A program made the translations under genes and the position numbers. The notes under the pieces are model-generated. The model was given only the letters and a program-made list of their open reading frames with translations, was not told the DNA's origin and searched no databases. From a virus, in the IMG/VR virus record IMGVR_UViG_3300038299_000184, positions 1-64,000 of that record: DNA of 64,000 bases; one strand, 5' to 3'. This document shows, one piece after another, positions 46,438 through 55,682 of the stretch. How positions within the stretch are numbered: the first letter of the stretch is position 1; each line of letters begins with the position of its first letter.

Positions 46438-47910
46438 ATGAAATTTATATTACCACTCCAGACAGACCAGTACAAGATGAATGGTCACTTCCGCATGTTA
46501 CCAGATGACGTTGAAACTGTTTATTCATACATGGAAGCCCGTAATGGTGCTGCATATGATGCAACTACATTCTTCGGTCTCCAGTACTACATCAAACGTT
46601 ATCTCCTTCCAGTTATTACTAAGGAAGATTTAGACTTCGCTGAGAAGTTCGCTAAACAGACGAACTTCCACGACAAACCTTTCAACCGCGAAGGTTGGGA
46701 TTACATCGTGAACGAACTTGGTGGTAAGCTACCTATTCGTATCAAAGCAGTTAAAGAAGGCACCACAGTTCCTACGGGTAATGTTTTGATGACCATCGAG
46801 AACACTGATGATAAGTGTGCATGGTTGACTAACTATATCGAAACACTGCTCATGAAGTTGTGGTACCCGCTCACAGTGGCATACCGTAGTAATCAGACAT
46901 CTGAATATCTTATGCAGGGGTTTGATGAATCATCTGACATGCCACGAGAGGTTGCTAAACACCTATACATAGATTTTGGATATCGTGGCGTGACTTCTGA
47001 AGAGCAAGCCGCTATCGGTGGCGCTGCACACATTCTATCTAACTATGGTAGTGATACAAATGCAGGCACACTTCTTCTACACGAATATTACAACAACAAT
47101 GTTTGGGGTGATGTTGGAGAACTTAACTATGGCGTTCCAGCGAGTGAACACAGCATTGGTACAGCCAAGGGTGTTGATGGTGAGTTTGAATATTACCTCA
47201 AAATGCTTCAAGAATTCCCAGACGGACTACTTTCAATTGTTGCGGATTCTTACAACGTGGAACGCTTCGTTACAGAATATACCAAAGAAATGAAACCAGT
47301 TATTCTAGAGCGTTGGATGATGGGTAAGGGAGAGTTGAATAGAACAATTCTCCGTCCAGATAGTGATCGATTTGAGGGTGATACACCCTCTAAACAGATT
47401 ATATGGTTCCATGAAGAACTCGACAAGATTTTTGGACACACTGTGAACAGTAAGGGTAAGAAAGTTCTACATCCCGCAATTGGTGTGATATATTCAGACG
47501 GTATCAGCGACACTGATATTAAAAATATTATTACCGATCTAATCGATGCGGGTTGGTCTGTTGAGAACTTGGCACTTGGTCAAGGTGGTGGGTTGCTTAA
47601 TGCAGGTGATAATAATACTCGTGACACAAATCGTTTTGCTATCAAGTGTTCTGCACAGAAACAAGGTGGTAAGTGGGTTGATATTCAGAAAGATCCATTG
47701 GATAAAACCAAAAAGTCTAAGTCTGGTCGCTTGATGCTATTCAAAGACAGTAAAGGTAATTACACCACATTAAAACATGATGCACTCCCAAGTTCTATTT
47801 ATGTTGGTGTGGATAAAATGTTGAAAGACGAACTAGTAACAGTATTCGAGAATGGTGAATTGTTAGTCGAATACACTGTACAAGATGTACGAGATCAGTT
47901 AGCATTATAG
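46438..47910 (+). CDS. nadV: nicotinamide phosphoribosyltransferase (NAMPT)
   Basis: 490 aa, the usual NAMPT length (about 490). YSYMEARNGAAYDATTFFGL, then DFGYRGVTSEEQAAIGGAAH, LLSIVADSYNVERFV, HPAIGVIYSDGISDTDIKNI and LALGQGGGLL fit the family, including the catalytic His region and PRPP site. It makes NMN from nicotinamide and PRPP. With the NMNAT domain at 32892 it gives a two-step NAD+ salvage route. It is followed within 1 nt by surface-sugar genes. Confidence 0.9.
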   Translation: MKFILPLQTDQYKMNGHFRMLPDDVETVYSYMEARNGAAYDATTFFGLQYYIKRYLLPVITKEDLDFAEKFAKQTNFHDKPFNREGWDYIVNELGGKLPIRIKAVKEGTTVPTGNVLMTIENTDDKCAWLTNYIETLLMKLWYPLTVAYRSNQTSEYLMQGFDESSDMPREVAKHLYIDFGYRGVTSEEQAAIGGAAHILSNYGSDTNAGTLLLHEYYNNNVWGDVGELNYGVPASEHSIGTAKGVDGEFEYYLKMLQEFPDGLLSIVADSYNVERFVTEYTKEMKPVILERWMMGKGELNRTILRPDSDRFEGDTPSKQIIWFHEELDKIFGHTVNSKGKKVLHPAIGVIYSDGISDTDIKNIITDLIDAGWSVENLALGQGGGLLNAGDNNTRDTNRFAIKCSAQKQGGKWVDIQKDPLDKTKKSKSGRLMLFKDSKGNYTTLKHDALPSSIYVGVDKMLKDELVTVFENGELLVEYTVQDVRDQLAL

Positions 47911-47911
47911 A

Positions 47912-48754
47912 ATGAAAATTTGTCTGATAAACGACACCACCAGTTGTCATGCTGGTAGCAGTAAGGTAATGGATAACATTAGAAGTTACCTTACTGCTCA
48001 TGAGATCATATATACCGTCCCAGTGATTGATCGTAAATTTATCGACGAATGTGATTTAGTTGTGGTGAATGCTGAAGGTAGTATCCACCACAACTCCCCG
48101 TGGGGTATCACAATTCTTCGCGTGTTAGCATACGCACAACTTAAAGGCAAGAAAACATATCTACTCAATGCACTCTATGAGAAGATGGATAGTAGATTTA
48201 ATCACATTATTGCTGGTTGTGATGTTGTTATGGCTAGGGAGTTATACAGTGCTCAAGTACTAACACAACTAAACCCCAACACCGAATTATTTCCCGACTT
48301 CTGTGTACTCAACCCAGTAGTTGTGGATGGTATTAGGGGTATTAATGGTGGTATTTATAAAACCCAAACACACCATGCAGCAGTGTATAGGAATTGCTTC
48401 CAAACTCTAAATTATGACAACTGTTCTATAGGTAAGAAATACTCATTCGATCAGTATGTTGCCACATATAAGAACATCGATATCCTTCTAACAGGTCAAC
48501 ACCACGCAGTATATGCTGCTATGTTAGCTGGCACACCATTCATTCCAACATTCGGTAATTCACATAATATAGAATCATTCCTTGACTGGATGGAAATTCC
48601 TGTTATGATGTGTGCTACACCAAAACAAGTTAAAGATGAAATTGTCATGATTGAAGGAGGGTTTTATAAAAACCGTTTTGAAAAGGCACAATCGAAACTA
48701 ATGTCATTGACAAACAAACTCGACATAAGACTAAAGGAAATATTTGATGTTTAA
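47912..48754 (+). CDS. polysaccharide pyruvyl transferase-like protein
   Basis: 280 aa. DLVVVNAEGSIHHNSPWG, KKTYLLNALYEKMDSRFNHI, DVVMARELYSAQVL and ILLTGQHHAVYAAMLAGTPF follow the pyruvyl transferase family pattern (GxGS-like loop, R-E-x-Y-S and a GT-B-like second half). Starts 1 nt after the NAMPT stop and overlaps the next gene by 8 nt. It may modify surface glycans or virion sugars. Confidence 0.65.
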   Translation: MKICLINDTTSCHAGSSKVMDNIRSYLTAHEIIYTVPVIDRKFIDECDLVVVNAEGSIHHNSPWGITILRVLAYAQLKGKKTYLLNALYEKMDSRFNHIIAGCDVVMARELYSAQVLTQLNPNTELFPDFCVLNPVVVDGIRGINGGIYKTQTHHAAVYRNCFQTLNYDNCSIGKKYSFDQYVATYKNIDILLTGQHHAVYAAMLAGTPFIPTFGNSHNIESFLDWMEIPVMMCATPKQVKDEIVMIEGGFYKNRFEKAQSKLMSLTNKLDIRLKEIFDV

Positions 48755-49301
48755 AGAAAACTATTGTGTTGTGGGTAACGCACCCTCAGAGGTTGGTAAA
48801 GGAAATGGAGAAATTATTGATGCTTGTGAGCAAATATTTCGTTTTAACAATTTCGTTACCTCTGATGACTACCAAAACGATTATGGATTATCCACAACAC
48901 ACTGGGTCACGACATTTGCAAGAGATATTAAACCTAAACTACAACCATACCAAGTGGTGTGCCCCCTACCACTTCACATACCCAAATATCTAAAACGCTA
49001 TTCATACACAAACGTAGATAAATTAAGAGGTCATCTAGGAACCGCAGAATTTATACCCGTAGAATACTTCGAAGAATTACTAACAATCGTTCCAAACCCT
49101 AGTACAGGCATTTCACTCTTGTTCTGGATGTGGAAGGAGTTGGGTACATTGGACGAAGACCGAGTCAAGGGGTTCACATTCTTTGACAAGTCCCAGAAGC
49201 ACCACTATTTTGACGAGCATAAAGCTTGTATGCATAAAGGTGATCTGGAGAAGGCACTATACCTCAAAATGATCAATGGAGATACCACAAAAATATTATG
49301 A
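48747..49301 (+). CDS. GT29-like glycosyltransferase
   Basis: 184 aa. NYCVVGNAPSEVGKGNGEII and QIFRFNNFVT match the first sialyl motif-like block of GT29 family proteins (VVGNSPSxxGxGxGxxID, RFN). A clear AAAGGA ribosome-binding site lies 8 nt before ATG, unlike most genes here. It overlaps genes on both sides, forming an operon with the pyruvyl transferase-like gene. Confidence 0.65.
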   Translation: MFKENYCVVGNAPSEVGKGNGEIIDACEQIFRFNNFVTSDDYQNDYGLSTTHWVTTFARDIKPKLQPYQVVCPLPLHIPKYLKRYSYTNVDKLRGHLGTAEFIPVEYFEELLTIVPNPSTGISLLFWMWKELGTLDEDRVKGFTFFDKSQKHHYFDEHKACMHKGDLEKALYLKMINGDTTKIL

Positions 49302-49503
49302 CCCTAAAACCTTCGAACCACTACTATGTCCGTGGTGTGAGTGTGATAATCTAGGGGAGGTTGTTACTGACACTATTGATTATACACCCTGTGAGAAGGA
49401 TATTATCTGCACAAATTGTGAAAGGGTTGTTAGTGCGTGGGCTTATGGTCATTACGACATAGAAGCATTTATAAACGTAGACAAAGGTAAAAAATATGAT
49501 TAA
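49276..49503 (+). CDS. zinc-ribbon protein, 75 aa
   Basis: Begins MEIPQKYYDPKTFEPLLCPW; CPWC and CTNC with two further Cys form a zinc ribbon. Starts inside the previous gene and overlaps the next by 8 nt. Function unknown; such ribbons appear in small phage regulators. Confidence 0.6.
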   Translation: MEIPQKYYDPKTFEPLLCPWCECDNLGEVVTDTIDYTPCEKDIICTNCERVVSAWAYGHYDIEAFINVDKGKKYD

Positions 49504-49681
49504 TACAATAATAAAGCTAGTATGTGTACTAACGGTGTGTATGTTATACACATCTTGTAAGGATAATATAGATACACTACAAACCCTTCATTATGAGGGA
49601 CACTTATTCATATTATATGATGGTGGTTCATATGCTGGTGGTATTATCCACCACCCCAACTGTTGTAAGGACAACGAATAA
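49496..49681 (+). CDS. small lipoprotein, 61 aa
   Basis: Signal peptide MINTIIKLVCVLTVCMLYTS followed by Cys (lipobox LYTSC), then a short mature part ending IIHHPNCCKDNE. Predicted outer-membrane or periplasmic lipoprotein. It may act in superinfection exclusion, as several phage lipoproteins do, but there is no direct evidence. Confidence 0.6.
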   Translation: MINTIIKLVCVLTVCMLYTSCKDNIDTLQTLHYEGHLFILYDGGSYAGGIIHHPNCCKDNE

Positions 49682-49684
49682 ACG

Positions 49685-50161
49685 ATGAAACATGAAATTA
49701 CAGTTACAGGCACTATCCGTGAAGACGCAACGGGTGTTCGTATTGTGTTTTCTGAAGATCTACACAAGCTACTAAACTGGCACCTACTAAAGGCTACTGG
49801 TAAGGTTATGATCACACCACTTTATGGTTCTAAGATCAGCCTATACAACCCTAACGCACATTCTATTGAGCCAGACAGAAGGGCTATGAGGAGATTGAAT
49901 GGAAAACGTGTGAACGTAGTCCTAGATATATCTAAAGCTCGCCTACGGCAGTCTGTGAAGGGTTACTGGGTATATTTCCTACAGGTAGATTGCCCAGTCG
50001 TTAACGATATCATCGAACAACTTGGTGTCGGGGATAACTTCTATGGTATGCACCAACCACACACTTCTATTGCTAATGGTAAGTACTTTACACAAGGTAT
50101 GCGCTACACTGTAGAGGACGGCTTCAAGCCTGTTGGAAAAATAAAGAAGAAAGGTCGTTGA
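49685..50161 (+). CDS. unknown protein, 158 aa
   Basis: Begins MKHEITVTGTIREDATGVRI; strongly basic with ALRRLNGKRVNVVLDISKA-type content in the middle and HQPHTSIANGKYF near the end, which slightly recalls a 2H phosphoesterase HxT motif, but only one copy is seen. No firm family. Located upstream of the phosphoesterase and RNA ligase genes. Confidence 0.55.
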   Translation: MKHEITVTGTIREDATGVRIVFSEDLHKLLNWHLLKATGKVMITPLYGSKISLYNPNAHSIEPDRRAMRRLNGKRVNVVLDISKARLRQSVKGYWVYFLQVDCPVVNDIIEQLGVGDNFYGMHQPHTSIANGKYFTQGMRYTVEDGFKPVGKIKKKGR

Positions 50162-50194
50162 CTTTATTCTGCGGTTGTGTATGTTTCTAGGCAC

Positions 50195-50890
50195 ATGAAT
50201 AAATTACTTAAATTCCCAAAAGCACAGTTCCCAAAACTTGTGTTCCTCTCTGATATGCACTACACACATGACCGTGAATTCCTTTGGGGTGATCGAGGTT
50301 TTTCTAGTGTTGAAGAGCACGATGCATTTCTAATCGAAAACTGGCATAAGCACATCGATGAAGACACAGTTGTTTTCAATCTTGGTGACGTTGTATTTCG
50401 TGATCCAGATGCAAAGAAGTTCGAGTTCATCTCCAATCTTCCATGCAAGTCTCACTACATGCTTTTTGGGAACCATAATTCGGGATCTAAAGAGGTGTAC
50501 AAGGCTAAGGTAAAATCAATCCTTGGTGACCAGATGGGTGAAGATTTCGAACTGTACCCAGTGCCTCACAACAACGTGATTTTCTGCGGCGAAGATCTAG
50601 TTATTCGTGTTGGTAAGAAGGAGATTCATATGAGCCACTTCCCTAAACGTATATGGGATCACATGGCGGGGTATGGTAAAAGCATACACCTCAGTGGTCA
50701 TAGCCACGGCAGCGATGAGGAGCGCAATGTTGCATCCACTAAGGGTAGATGTCTTGATGTAGGTGTCGAGAATGCATTGAAACATTCTGGCAACATCTTC
50801 TTCACCTATGATGAAATTATTGATATCATGGAGACAAAGGTTGTTCAACAACTTGACCACCACGATGAAAATACCGCACCATCTAGGTAA
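50195..50890 (+). CDS. calcineurin-like metallophosphoesterase
   Basis: 231 aa. FLSDMHYTHDRE (DxH), VVFNLGDVVFRD (GDxx), LFGNHNSG (GNH), IHMSHFPKR and LSGHSHG (GHxH) give the full metallophosphoesterase motif series. Promoter TTGACT (50158-50163) with TATGTT (50180-50185) supports ATG 50195. Substrate unknown; RNA 2',3'-cyclic phosphate or nucleotide substrates are plausible in this RNA-repair neighbourhood. Confidence 0.8.
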   Translation: MNKLLKFPKAQFPKLVFLSDMHYTHDREFLWGDRGFSSVEEHDAFLIENWHKHIDEDTVVFNLGDVVFRDPDAKKFEFISNLPCKSHYMLFGNHNSGSKEVYKAKVKSILGDQMGEDFELYPVPHNNVIFCGEDLVIRVGKKEIHMSHFPKRIWDHMAGYGKSIHLSGHSHGSDEERNVASTKGRCLDVGVENALKHSGNIFFTYDEIIDIMETKVVQQLDHHDENTAPSR

Positions 50891-52001
50891 CGCATATTAA
50901 CGATTTCTCAAACTTTCTAGGTAAGTAGTTTGAGAAATCGTCGGTGTATACATATTCTTGTATAAGTCGTAGATTATTCAATCCTGTAACTCTAATGATA
51001 GAGTGTCTGTGATTTCCTTGTACCCTATTGATTACACTATATTTGATATCCAATTTATCGAACATACTACATATTGGAGACCAGTCATATTCATAAGCCG
51101 CACATATAGAGAATTGTCTTGTAGTATACTTTTGATTCCAGTACCAGCACCCATCAGCATCTATAAGCCCCAGTAAGAACGTATTATACATATTTGGTGG
51201 TATATTATTAAGTATACCACCACACCCAACGCTACTTTTTAATTGGTAATCATTATCACACAGAAATTTATTGAAACTAAAATCGGTTATAGTTATACAT
51301 ACCTGCCGTTTCCTATTAGACCTTTGGCGTTCATAACTGCTATAAGACAAACCCTCTAAATCTAATATATTAAATAAGTGGGGGGCATCAGCCGCAACAA
51401 TTTCAATTTTCGAGTATGTACAAGAACGAGCGTTTTTATGTTCATACATATACCCGTCACCCCAAATAAATCCTAATAAATAACATATATTAGAGTTCAA
51501 TAATGGTGGTGTATATACAGGGTGTGTGTAATTATCAACCCTCTTACACTTTTTAAATTCTTTAGACATTTTAACCCCGAGTTTACCAGCCTTTGCCGAT
51601 ATCTGGCCAATTGTAAACCCGTTCAATTTATCAACACAACCCTCAGCACCTATTTGAGGGTAATGTTCCTTTATGATAGTTACATCAGATTTAGAAAAGG
51701 ATGCAAATCCTCTAGTTAGCCCCAAACTGTTAGCCTTCTTTCCTATCTGTGAAACACTATGTAGGGGTAGTAGCTGTGAACAACCTTGAGAACCTAGTGT
51801 TTGGTAAAACTCCTGTAAAATGTTAATATCGCCATCTGAAAACACCTCCTCTGTATCCCTGTATAACCCCATCTTAACAACCTTCTTTCTAATTTGTGAT
51901 AATGACAAATGTGGTAGTAGCTCCACACACCCACCAGCACCCATTGTTGGGTAGTTTTTGGTTAGAGTATCTTTATCATGTTGGGTATAGGTATATCTCA
52001 T
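50883..52001 (-). CDS. LAGLIDADG homing endonuclease
   Basis: 372 aa. Three N-terminal repeats of the type NYPTMGAGGCVELLPHLSLS.QI.KKA (about 1-125) are HTH DNA-binding modules. The nuclease half has YLLGFIWGDGYM and FLLGLIDADGCW, the two LAGLIDADG helices. ATG 52001 is chosen because TAATTA lies exactly 5 nt upstream. Free-standing; it may promote its own spread. Convergent with the phosphoesterase, 8-nt overlap. Confidence 0.85.
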   Translation of the reverse strand: MRYTYTQHDKDTLTKNYPTMGAGGCVELLPHLSLSQIRKKVVKMGLYRDTEEVFSDGDINILQEFYQTLGSQGCSQLLPLHSVSQIGKKANSLGLTRGFASFSKSDVTIIKEHYPQIGAEGCVDKLNGFTIGQISAKAGKLGVKMSKEFKKCKRVDNYTHPVYTPPLLNSNICYLLGFIWGDGYMYEHKNARSCTYSKIEIVAADAPHLFNILDLEGLSYSSYERQRSNRKRQVCITITDFSFNKFLCDNDYQLKSSVGCGGILNNIPPNMYNTFLLGLIDADGCWYWNQKYTTRQFSICAAYEYDWSPICSMFDKLDIKYSVINRVQGNHRHSIIRVTGLNNLRLIQEYVYTDDFSNYLPRKFEKSLICVT

Positions 52002-52072
52002 AAGAGTAATTAGTAACTTTGTGGCACTATACAAGAAATAACGTAAAATAGTTATTTACATTATTTCAGTTT

Positions 52073-52375
52073 ATGGCATGGTTACAACAACATACAGAAC
52101 AACTTCAATCTCACGATAATATGAATACAGATACTAAGTCACAAATCAACAACACCCTAAAGCAGCTAGACTACCAAGTATACCGCTTGATGGGTGATCG
52201 ACATAAGCAATACAGGCAGGACTTTATGACTTTAATCACGGGTAATAAACTACCTAAAGCCAAGTGCGGTATTAATGCACTAGAATATGCTCTTATCGAA
52301 CTAGCTGGTATTGATGTACTCGCGATTAGTAAGTTCGAGATCCCAGAGAAATTAAAGAACCACTTCAACCAATAA
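52073..52375 (+). CDS. unknown protein, 100 aa
   Basis: Begins MAWLQQHTEQLQSHDNMNTD; helical, with a compact C-terminal half (AKCGINALEYALIELAGIDV). Ends 4 nt before the RNA ligase start, so it is probably in its operon. No family recognised. Confidence 0.6.
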   Translation: MAWLQQHTEQLQSHDNMNTDTKSQINNTLKQLDYQVYRLMGDRHKQYRQDFMTLITGNKLPKAKCGINALEYALIELAGIDVLAISKFEIPEKLKNHFNQ

Positions 52376-52379
52376 ATTT

Positions 52380-53540
52380 ATGTACCATTCAATCACCAAG
52401 TTTAATACTACTGAGGGTAATCTAGACTTTGACAGACTCGTCAAAGAACTACAGGACAACGTAGATCTAGGATTCATCAATATGAAGACTAAGGGCGACC
52501 TAACTCTTTATGATTATTCCAAGAGCTGTACATATGAGCGAGCATGGAACGATGCTACTCGTATCGCTCGTGGTCTGGTTCTGGACATCCCTAACAAAGA
52601 AGTTGTGGCTCTTCCTTTCGAGAAGTTCTACAACCAAGGGGATGAACACGAACTCAATGGTCTCGAACTTGGTGATTTTTGTAAAGGAGGTTTCTTCGAA
52701 AAGATGGATGGATCTTGTGTCATCATTTACTTCTATAATGGGGAGTGGTGTGTTAACACCCGTGGCTCATTCGACTCTGATCAAGCTATCAAGGGTAAGG
52801 AATTACTTGACTCACAAATCGATACACAGCTCCTTATGAAGGGTGTAACATACATTTGTGAAGTAATTTATAAAGATAACAAAATTGTTGTAAATTACGG
52901 TGATCGCGAAGGTCTGGTACTCACTGGTAAATATTACTCTAAAGGTGATAGTGATATCTTCCACTTTGGTGAGGAATGTCTAACTGACCCACAATGTGTT
53001 AAAATTTTCTGTGAACTATTAGGGTTTCAACAACCACAAGTTCACTACTTCGGAAGTATTGAACAAGCGAAAGCTGCAACTGATTCGTTCACCAAGGATG
53101 AAGAAGGTTTTGTATACCGCTCTGGTAACGGAGTCCGTGTTAAGATCAAGGGTGATGAGTACTGTCGAGTTCATGGTTTGATCTCATATCATACACCACT
53201 GTTTCTATGGCGTGAATTCGTAGAGGGGGGTCACCAAGGTTGTCAAGAACGTAAGAAGGATATCCCAGAGGAATTATGGGATGAATTAGAAGAATGGCTT
53301 GACATCTTCGAGAAAAACCACCAGTATGTAGTTGAACAGGTTAAGGAACAGGCTAAAATCTTCGCACATCTGAGCAACAAAGAATTAGGTCTTGAAATGT
53401 CTGATATTAAACAGACTCACAAAGGTCTATTCTTCTCGCTCCGAAATGACAAACAATTCGGTACAATCAACTCCACGTCACACAGAACAATCTGTAACAT
53501 GTTCGAACCAACCAACAACACCATTAAGGAGTTATACTAA
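52380..53540 (+). CDS. T4 Rnl1-type RNA ligase
   Basis: 386 aa (T4 Rnl1 is 374). Adenylation motif I EKMDGS with Lys near 108, upstream IARGLVLD and downstream VNTRGSFDSD and EGFVYRSGNGVRVKIKGDEY (motifs IV and V). T4 Rnl1 reseals tRNA cut in the anticodon loop by host PrrC. The phage also carries a kinase and a HAD phosphatase that could prepare ends. Confidence 0.9.
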   Translation: MYHSITKFNTTEGNLDFDRLVKELQDNVDLGFINMKTKGDLTLYDYSKSCTYERAWNDATRIARGLVLDIPNKEVVALPFEKFYNQGDEHELNGLELGDFCKGGFFEKMDGSCVIIYFYNGEWCVNTRGSFDSDQAIKGKELLDSQIDTQLLMKGVTYICEVIYKDNKIVVNYGDREGLVLTGKYYSKGDSDIFHFGEECLTDPQCVKIFCELLGFQQPQVHYFGSIEQAKAATDSFTKDEEGFVYRSGNGVRVKIKGDEYCRVHGLISYHTPLFLWREFVEGGHQGCQERKKDIPEELWDELEEWLDIFEKNHQYVVEQVKEQAKIFAHLSNKELGLEMSDIKQTHKGLFFSLRNDKQFGTINSTSHRTICNMFEPTNNTIKELY

Positions 53541-53541
53541 A

Positions 53542-53724
53542 ATGAAAACAAAATCGATAAGACCTAAGAGGTCACTCAAAGCCAAGTTAAAGAATATATG
53601 GGAGACATTCCTTATGTTTTCAATTACCGCAATATTATGTCTGGTATGTGCCACCTTAATAATTTTACCAGTATGCTGGTTTGTGCTCAAGGTATGGGCG
53701 GTATGTAAATACATCTTCAGTTAA
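53542..53724 (+). CDS. small membrane protein, 60 aa
   Basis: Begins MKTKSIRPKRSLKAKLKNIW; a basic N-terminus then one long hydrophobic segment (about 24-50). AAGGAG 10 nt upstream is a real ribosome-binding site, located in the RNA ligase 3' end. Function unknown. Confidence 0.6.
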   Translation: MKTKSIRPKRSLKAKLKNIWETFLMFSITAILCLVCATLIILPVCWFVLKVWAVCKYIFS

Positions 53725-53727
53725 ATC

Positions 53728-54084
53728 ATGGAATATTATATTACACTACTGTTTCTATTGTTCGCAGGACATGCTCTTGCGGATTACCCACTACAAGGTG
53801 ACTTCATTGGCAAGTTCAAGAGTCGTCATGCGCCTAATCCATTTCCAGACGAATGCCACCCGTGGCTGGCACTATTGTGTGCCCACTGTCTGATACATGC
53901 AGGGGTGGTATACCTTCTAACAAAAAACCTATGGCTTGCATTAATTGAGCTAGTTCTACACTTCCTCATCGATCTAGCTAAGAATGAGAAGTTTATCAAC
54001 TTCAATATGGATCAGAGCCTACACTTCTTTTGTAAGTTCTCATACGTAGCGGCATTAGCATACATCGGATTTTTCAACCAATAA
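53728..54084 (+). CDS. DUF3307-type membrane protein
   Basis: 118 aa. GHALADYPLQGDFIGKFKSR, then AHCLIHAGVVYLL, ELVLHFLIDLAKNEK and DQSLHFFCKF match the DUF3307 pattern of His-rich membrane proteins found in phages and bacteria, with about four hydrophobic segments. Role unknown. Confidence 0.75.
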   Translation: MEYYITLLFLLFAGHALADYPLQGDFIGKFKSRHAPNPFPDECHPWLALLCAHCLIHAGVVYLLTKNLWLALIELVLHFLIDLAKNEKFINFNMDQSLHFFCKFSYVAALAYIGFFNQ

Positions 54085-54133
54085 TATTATGAGATTAGGG
54101 TGATAGGATGATTCTACCACCCTAATTATATAC

Positions 54134-54868
54134 ATGAATATATTTTATGTATATGTGTATCTAGACCAGAGGTGTAAAGGGGTGTGGGAATATGGTGATA
54201 TGGTATTTAAACACCAACCATTTTATATTGGTAAAGGATCTGTCGATAGGATGACTAAACACCTAACACCAAGCATCATGAAGCAAAATAGGTTGAAGTA
54301 TAGTAAGATGAAGAGTATTATGAACGAATTGGGTGAATATCCATTACATTACAAAGTTGCAGAGAATTTGACAGAGTGTGAGGCATTCGAAATGGAGATT
54401 GATATGATATCACATTTCGAATGTAAACTAGCGGGTGGTATATTGACAAATTTGGACATGGGCGGTACGGGTGGCTCTAAAAGACAGGATATATATGAAT
54501 ACACTATGGATGGTGTGTTAATTAACAAGTGGTGTTCCCTTACTGAAATACGGCATGAATATAGTGACACTATAGGTGATGGTGTGGGTAATATAAGCAC
54601 TGCTATAAAAAGGGGTGGGTCTGCGTATGATCGTATTTGGTCTTACACCAAATTAGATAATGTAGGTAAAAATATAAAATACCAGATGCCTATAAAATAT
54701 GAAAACATTAAAATGGTTGACATAATAACAAAGGAAGTTATAATGGTTTACGAAAGTGCCCGCCACGCACAAGAGGATTTGGGGTTTGTCAAATCATCAG
54801 TTGGTAAAATTATAGATTGTATAAATGAAAAAACAAAAACAGCGTATGGGTACAAATGGGAGTTATGA
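54134..54868 (+). CDS. GIY-YIG homing endonuclease with NUMOD-like repeats
   Basis: 244 aa. FYVYVYLDQR and PFYIGKG are the GIY and YIG strands; EAFEMEIDMISHFE has the conserved Glu region. C-terminal modules (YEYTMDGVLINKWCSLTEIR, then NISTAIKRGGSAYDRIWSY) are NUMOD-type DNA-binding repeats. TAATTA is exactly 5 nt before ATG. Its last 44 nt overlap the Thg1-like gene, indicating insertion right at that gene's start. Confidence 0.8.
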   Translation: MNIFYVYVYLDQRCKGVWEYGDMVFKHQPFYIGKGSVDRMTKHLTPSIMKQNRLKYSKMKSIMNELGEYPLHYKVAENLTECEAFEMEIDMISHFECKLAGGILTNLDMGGTGGSKRQDIYEYTMDGVLINKWCSLTEIRHEYSDTIGDGVGNISTAIKRGGSAYDRIWSYTKLDNVGKNIKYQMPIKYENIKMVDIITKEVIMVYESARHAQEDLGFVKSSVGKIIDCINEKTKTAYGYKWEL

Positions 54869-55658
54869 CGATTTTAGTGTGAGGATGAAATGGTTCGAAA
54901 AGAATAACATTAACAACGTTTTTCCGAATGGAGTTCCTATCATTGCACGGATCGACGGTAGATCATTTTCTAAGTTCACCAAGGGGCTTAGGCGACCTTA
55001 TGACGAGGATATGTCTAAGTGTATGCAAGAAACCACAAGACACCTTGTGGAGCACACAGGGGCATGTCTTGGCTACACCCAGTCGGATGAAATCTCGCTA
55101 GTTTGGTACAACACCAATTATAAGTCCGAGATCTGGTTCGGTGGTAAGATGCAGAAGATGGTTTCACAACTAGCGGCTCAAGCCACACTAGCATTCTATC
55201 GACAAGCTGTTGACCGTCTACCAGAGGGTTATGCAGAGAAGTTACCAACATTCGATGCACGAGTGTGGTGGGTTCCATCATTGGGTGAAGCTTGTAATGC
55301 TGTACTATGGCGTGTTCGTGATGCGGTTAAGAATTCTGTTGCTATGGCTGCACACGACAACTTCAGTACCAAACAACTTCACAAGAAGAATGGTAATGAG
55401 ATGCAGGAAATGTTATTCTCTGAGAAAGGTATCAACTGGAACGATTACCCAGCATTCTTTAAACGTGGTGTGTTCTATCGACGAATCAAAACCCAGAAGG
55501 CATTGACCGATCTGGAGTTGGAAGAACTACCGCCATTACACCACGCCCGACTAAACCCAGAACTGTTAGTGGAGAGGTCTTCAGTGGTTTATGACGATAC
55601 AGACTTCTCTAAGGTTGAGGATAAAGTTAAATTTCTTTTAGGTGTTGACAATGATTAG
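54825..55658 (+). CDS. Thg1-like 3'-5' RNA polymerase
   Basis: 277 aa. IARIDGRSFSKFTKGL (first metal Asp) and GYTQSDEISLVWYN (second metal acidic residues) are the Thg1 catalytic core. Thg1 adds G-1 to tRNA-His; bacterial and phage Thg1-like proteins repair 5'-truncated tRNAs. The phage tRNA-His encodes G-1, so 5'-end repair is the likelier role. ATG 54825 lies inside the GIY-YIG gene; ATG 54846 or 54885 are alternatives. Confidence 0.85.
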   Translation: MKKQKQRMGTNGSYDDFSVRMKWFEKNNINNVFPNGVPIIARIDGRSFSKFTKGLRRPYDEDMSKCMQETTRHLVEHTGACLGYTQSDEISLVWYNTNYKSEIWFGGKMQKMVSQLAAQATLAFYRQAVDRLPEGYAEKLPTFDARVWWVPSLGEACNAVLWRVRDAVKNSVAMAAHDNFSTKQLHKKNGNEMQEMLFSEKGINWNDYPAFFKRGVFYRRIKTQKALTDLELEELPPLHHARLNPELLVERSSVVYDDTDFSKVEDKVKFLLGVDND

Positions 55659-55682
55659 AAATCTGATTAAGTTACCCATCTA

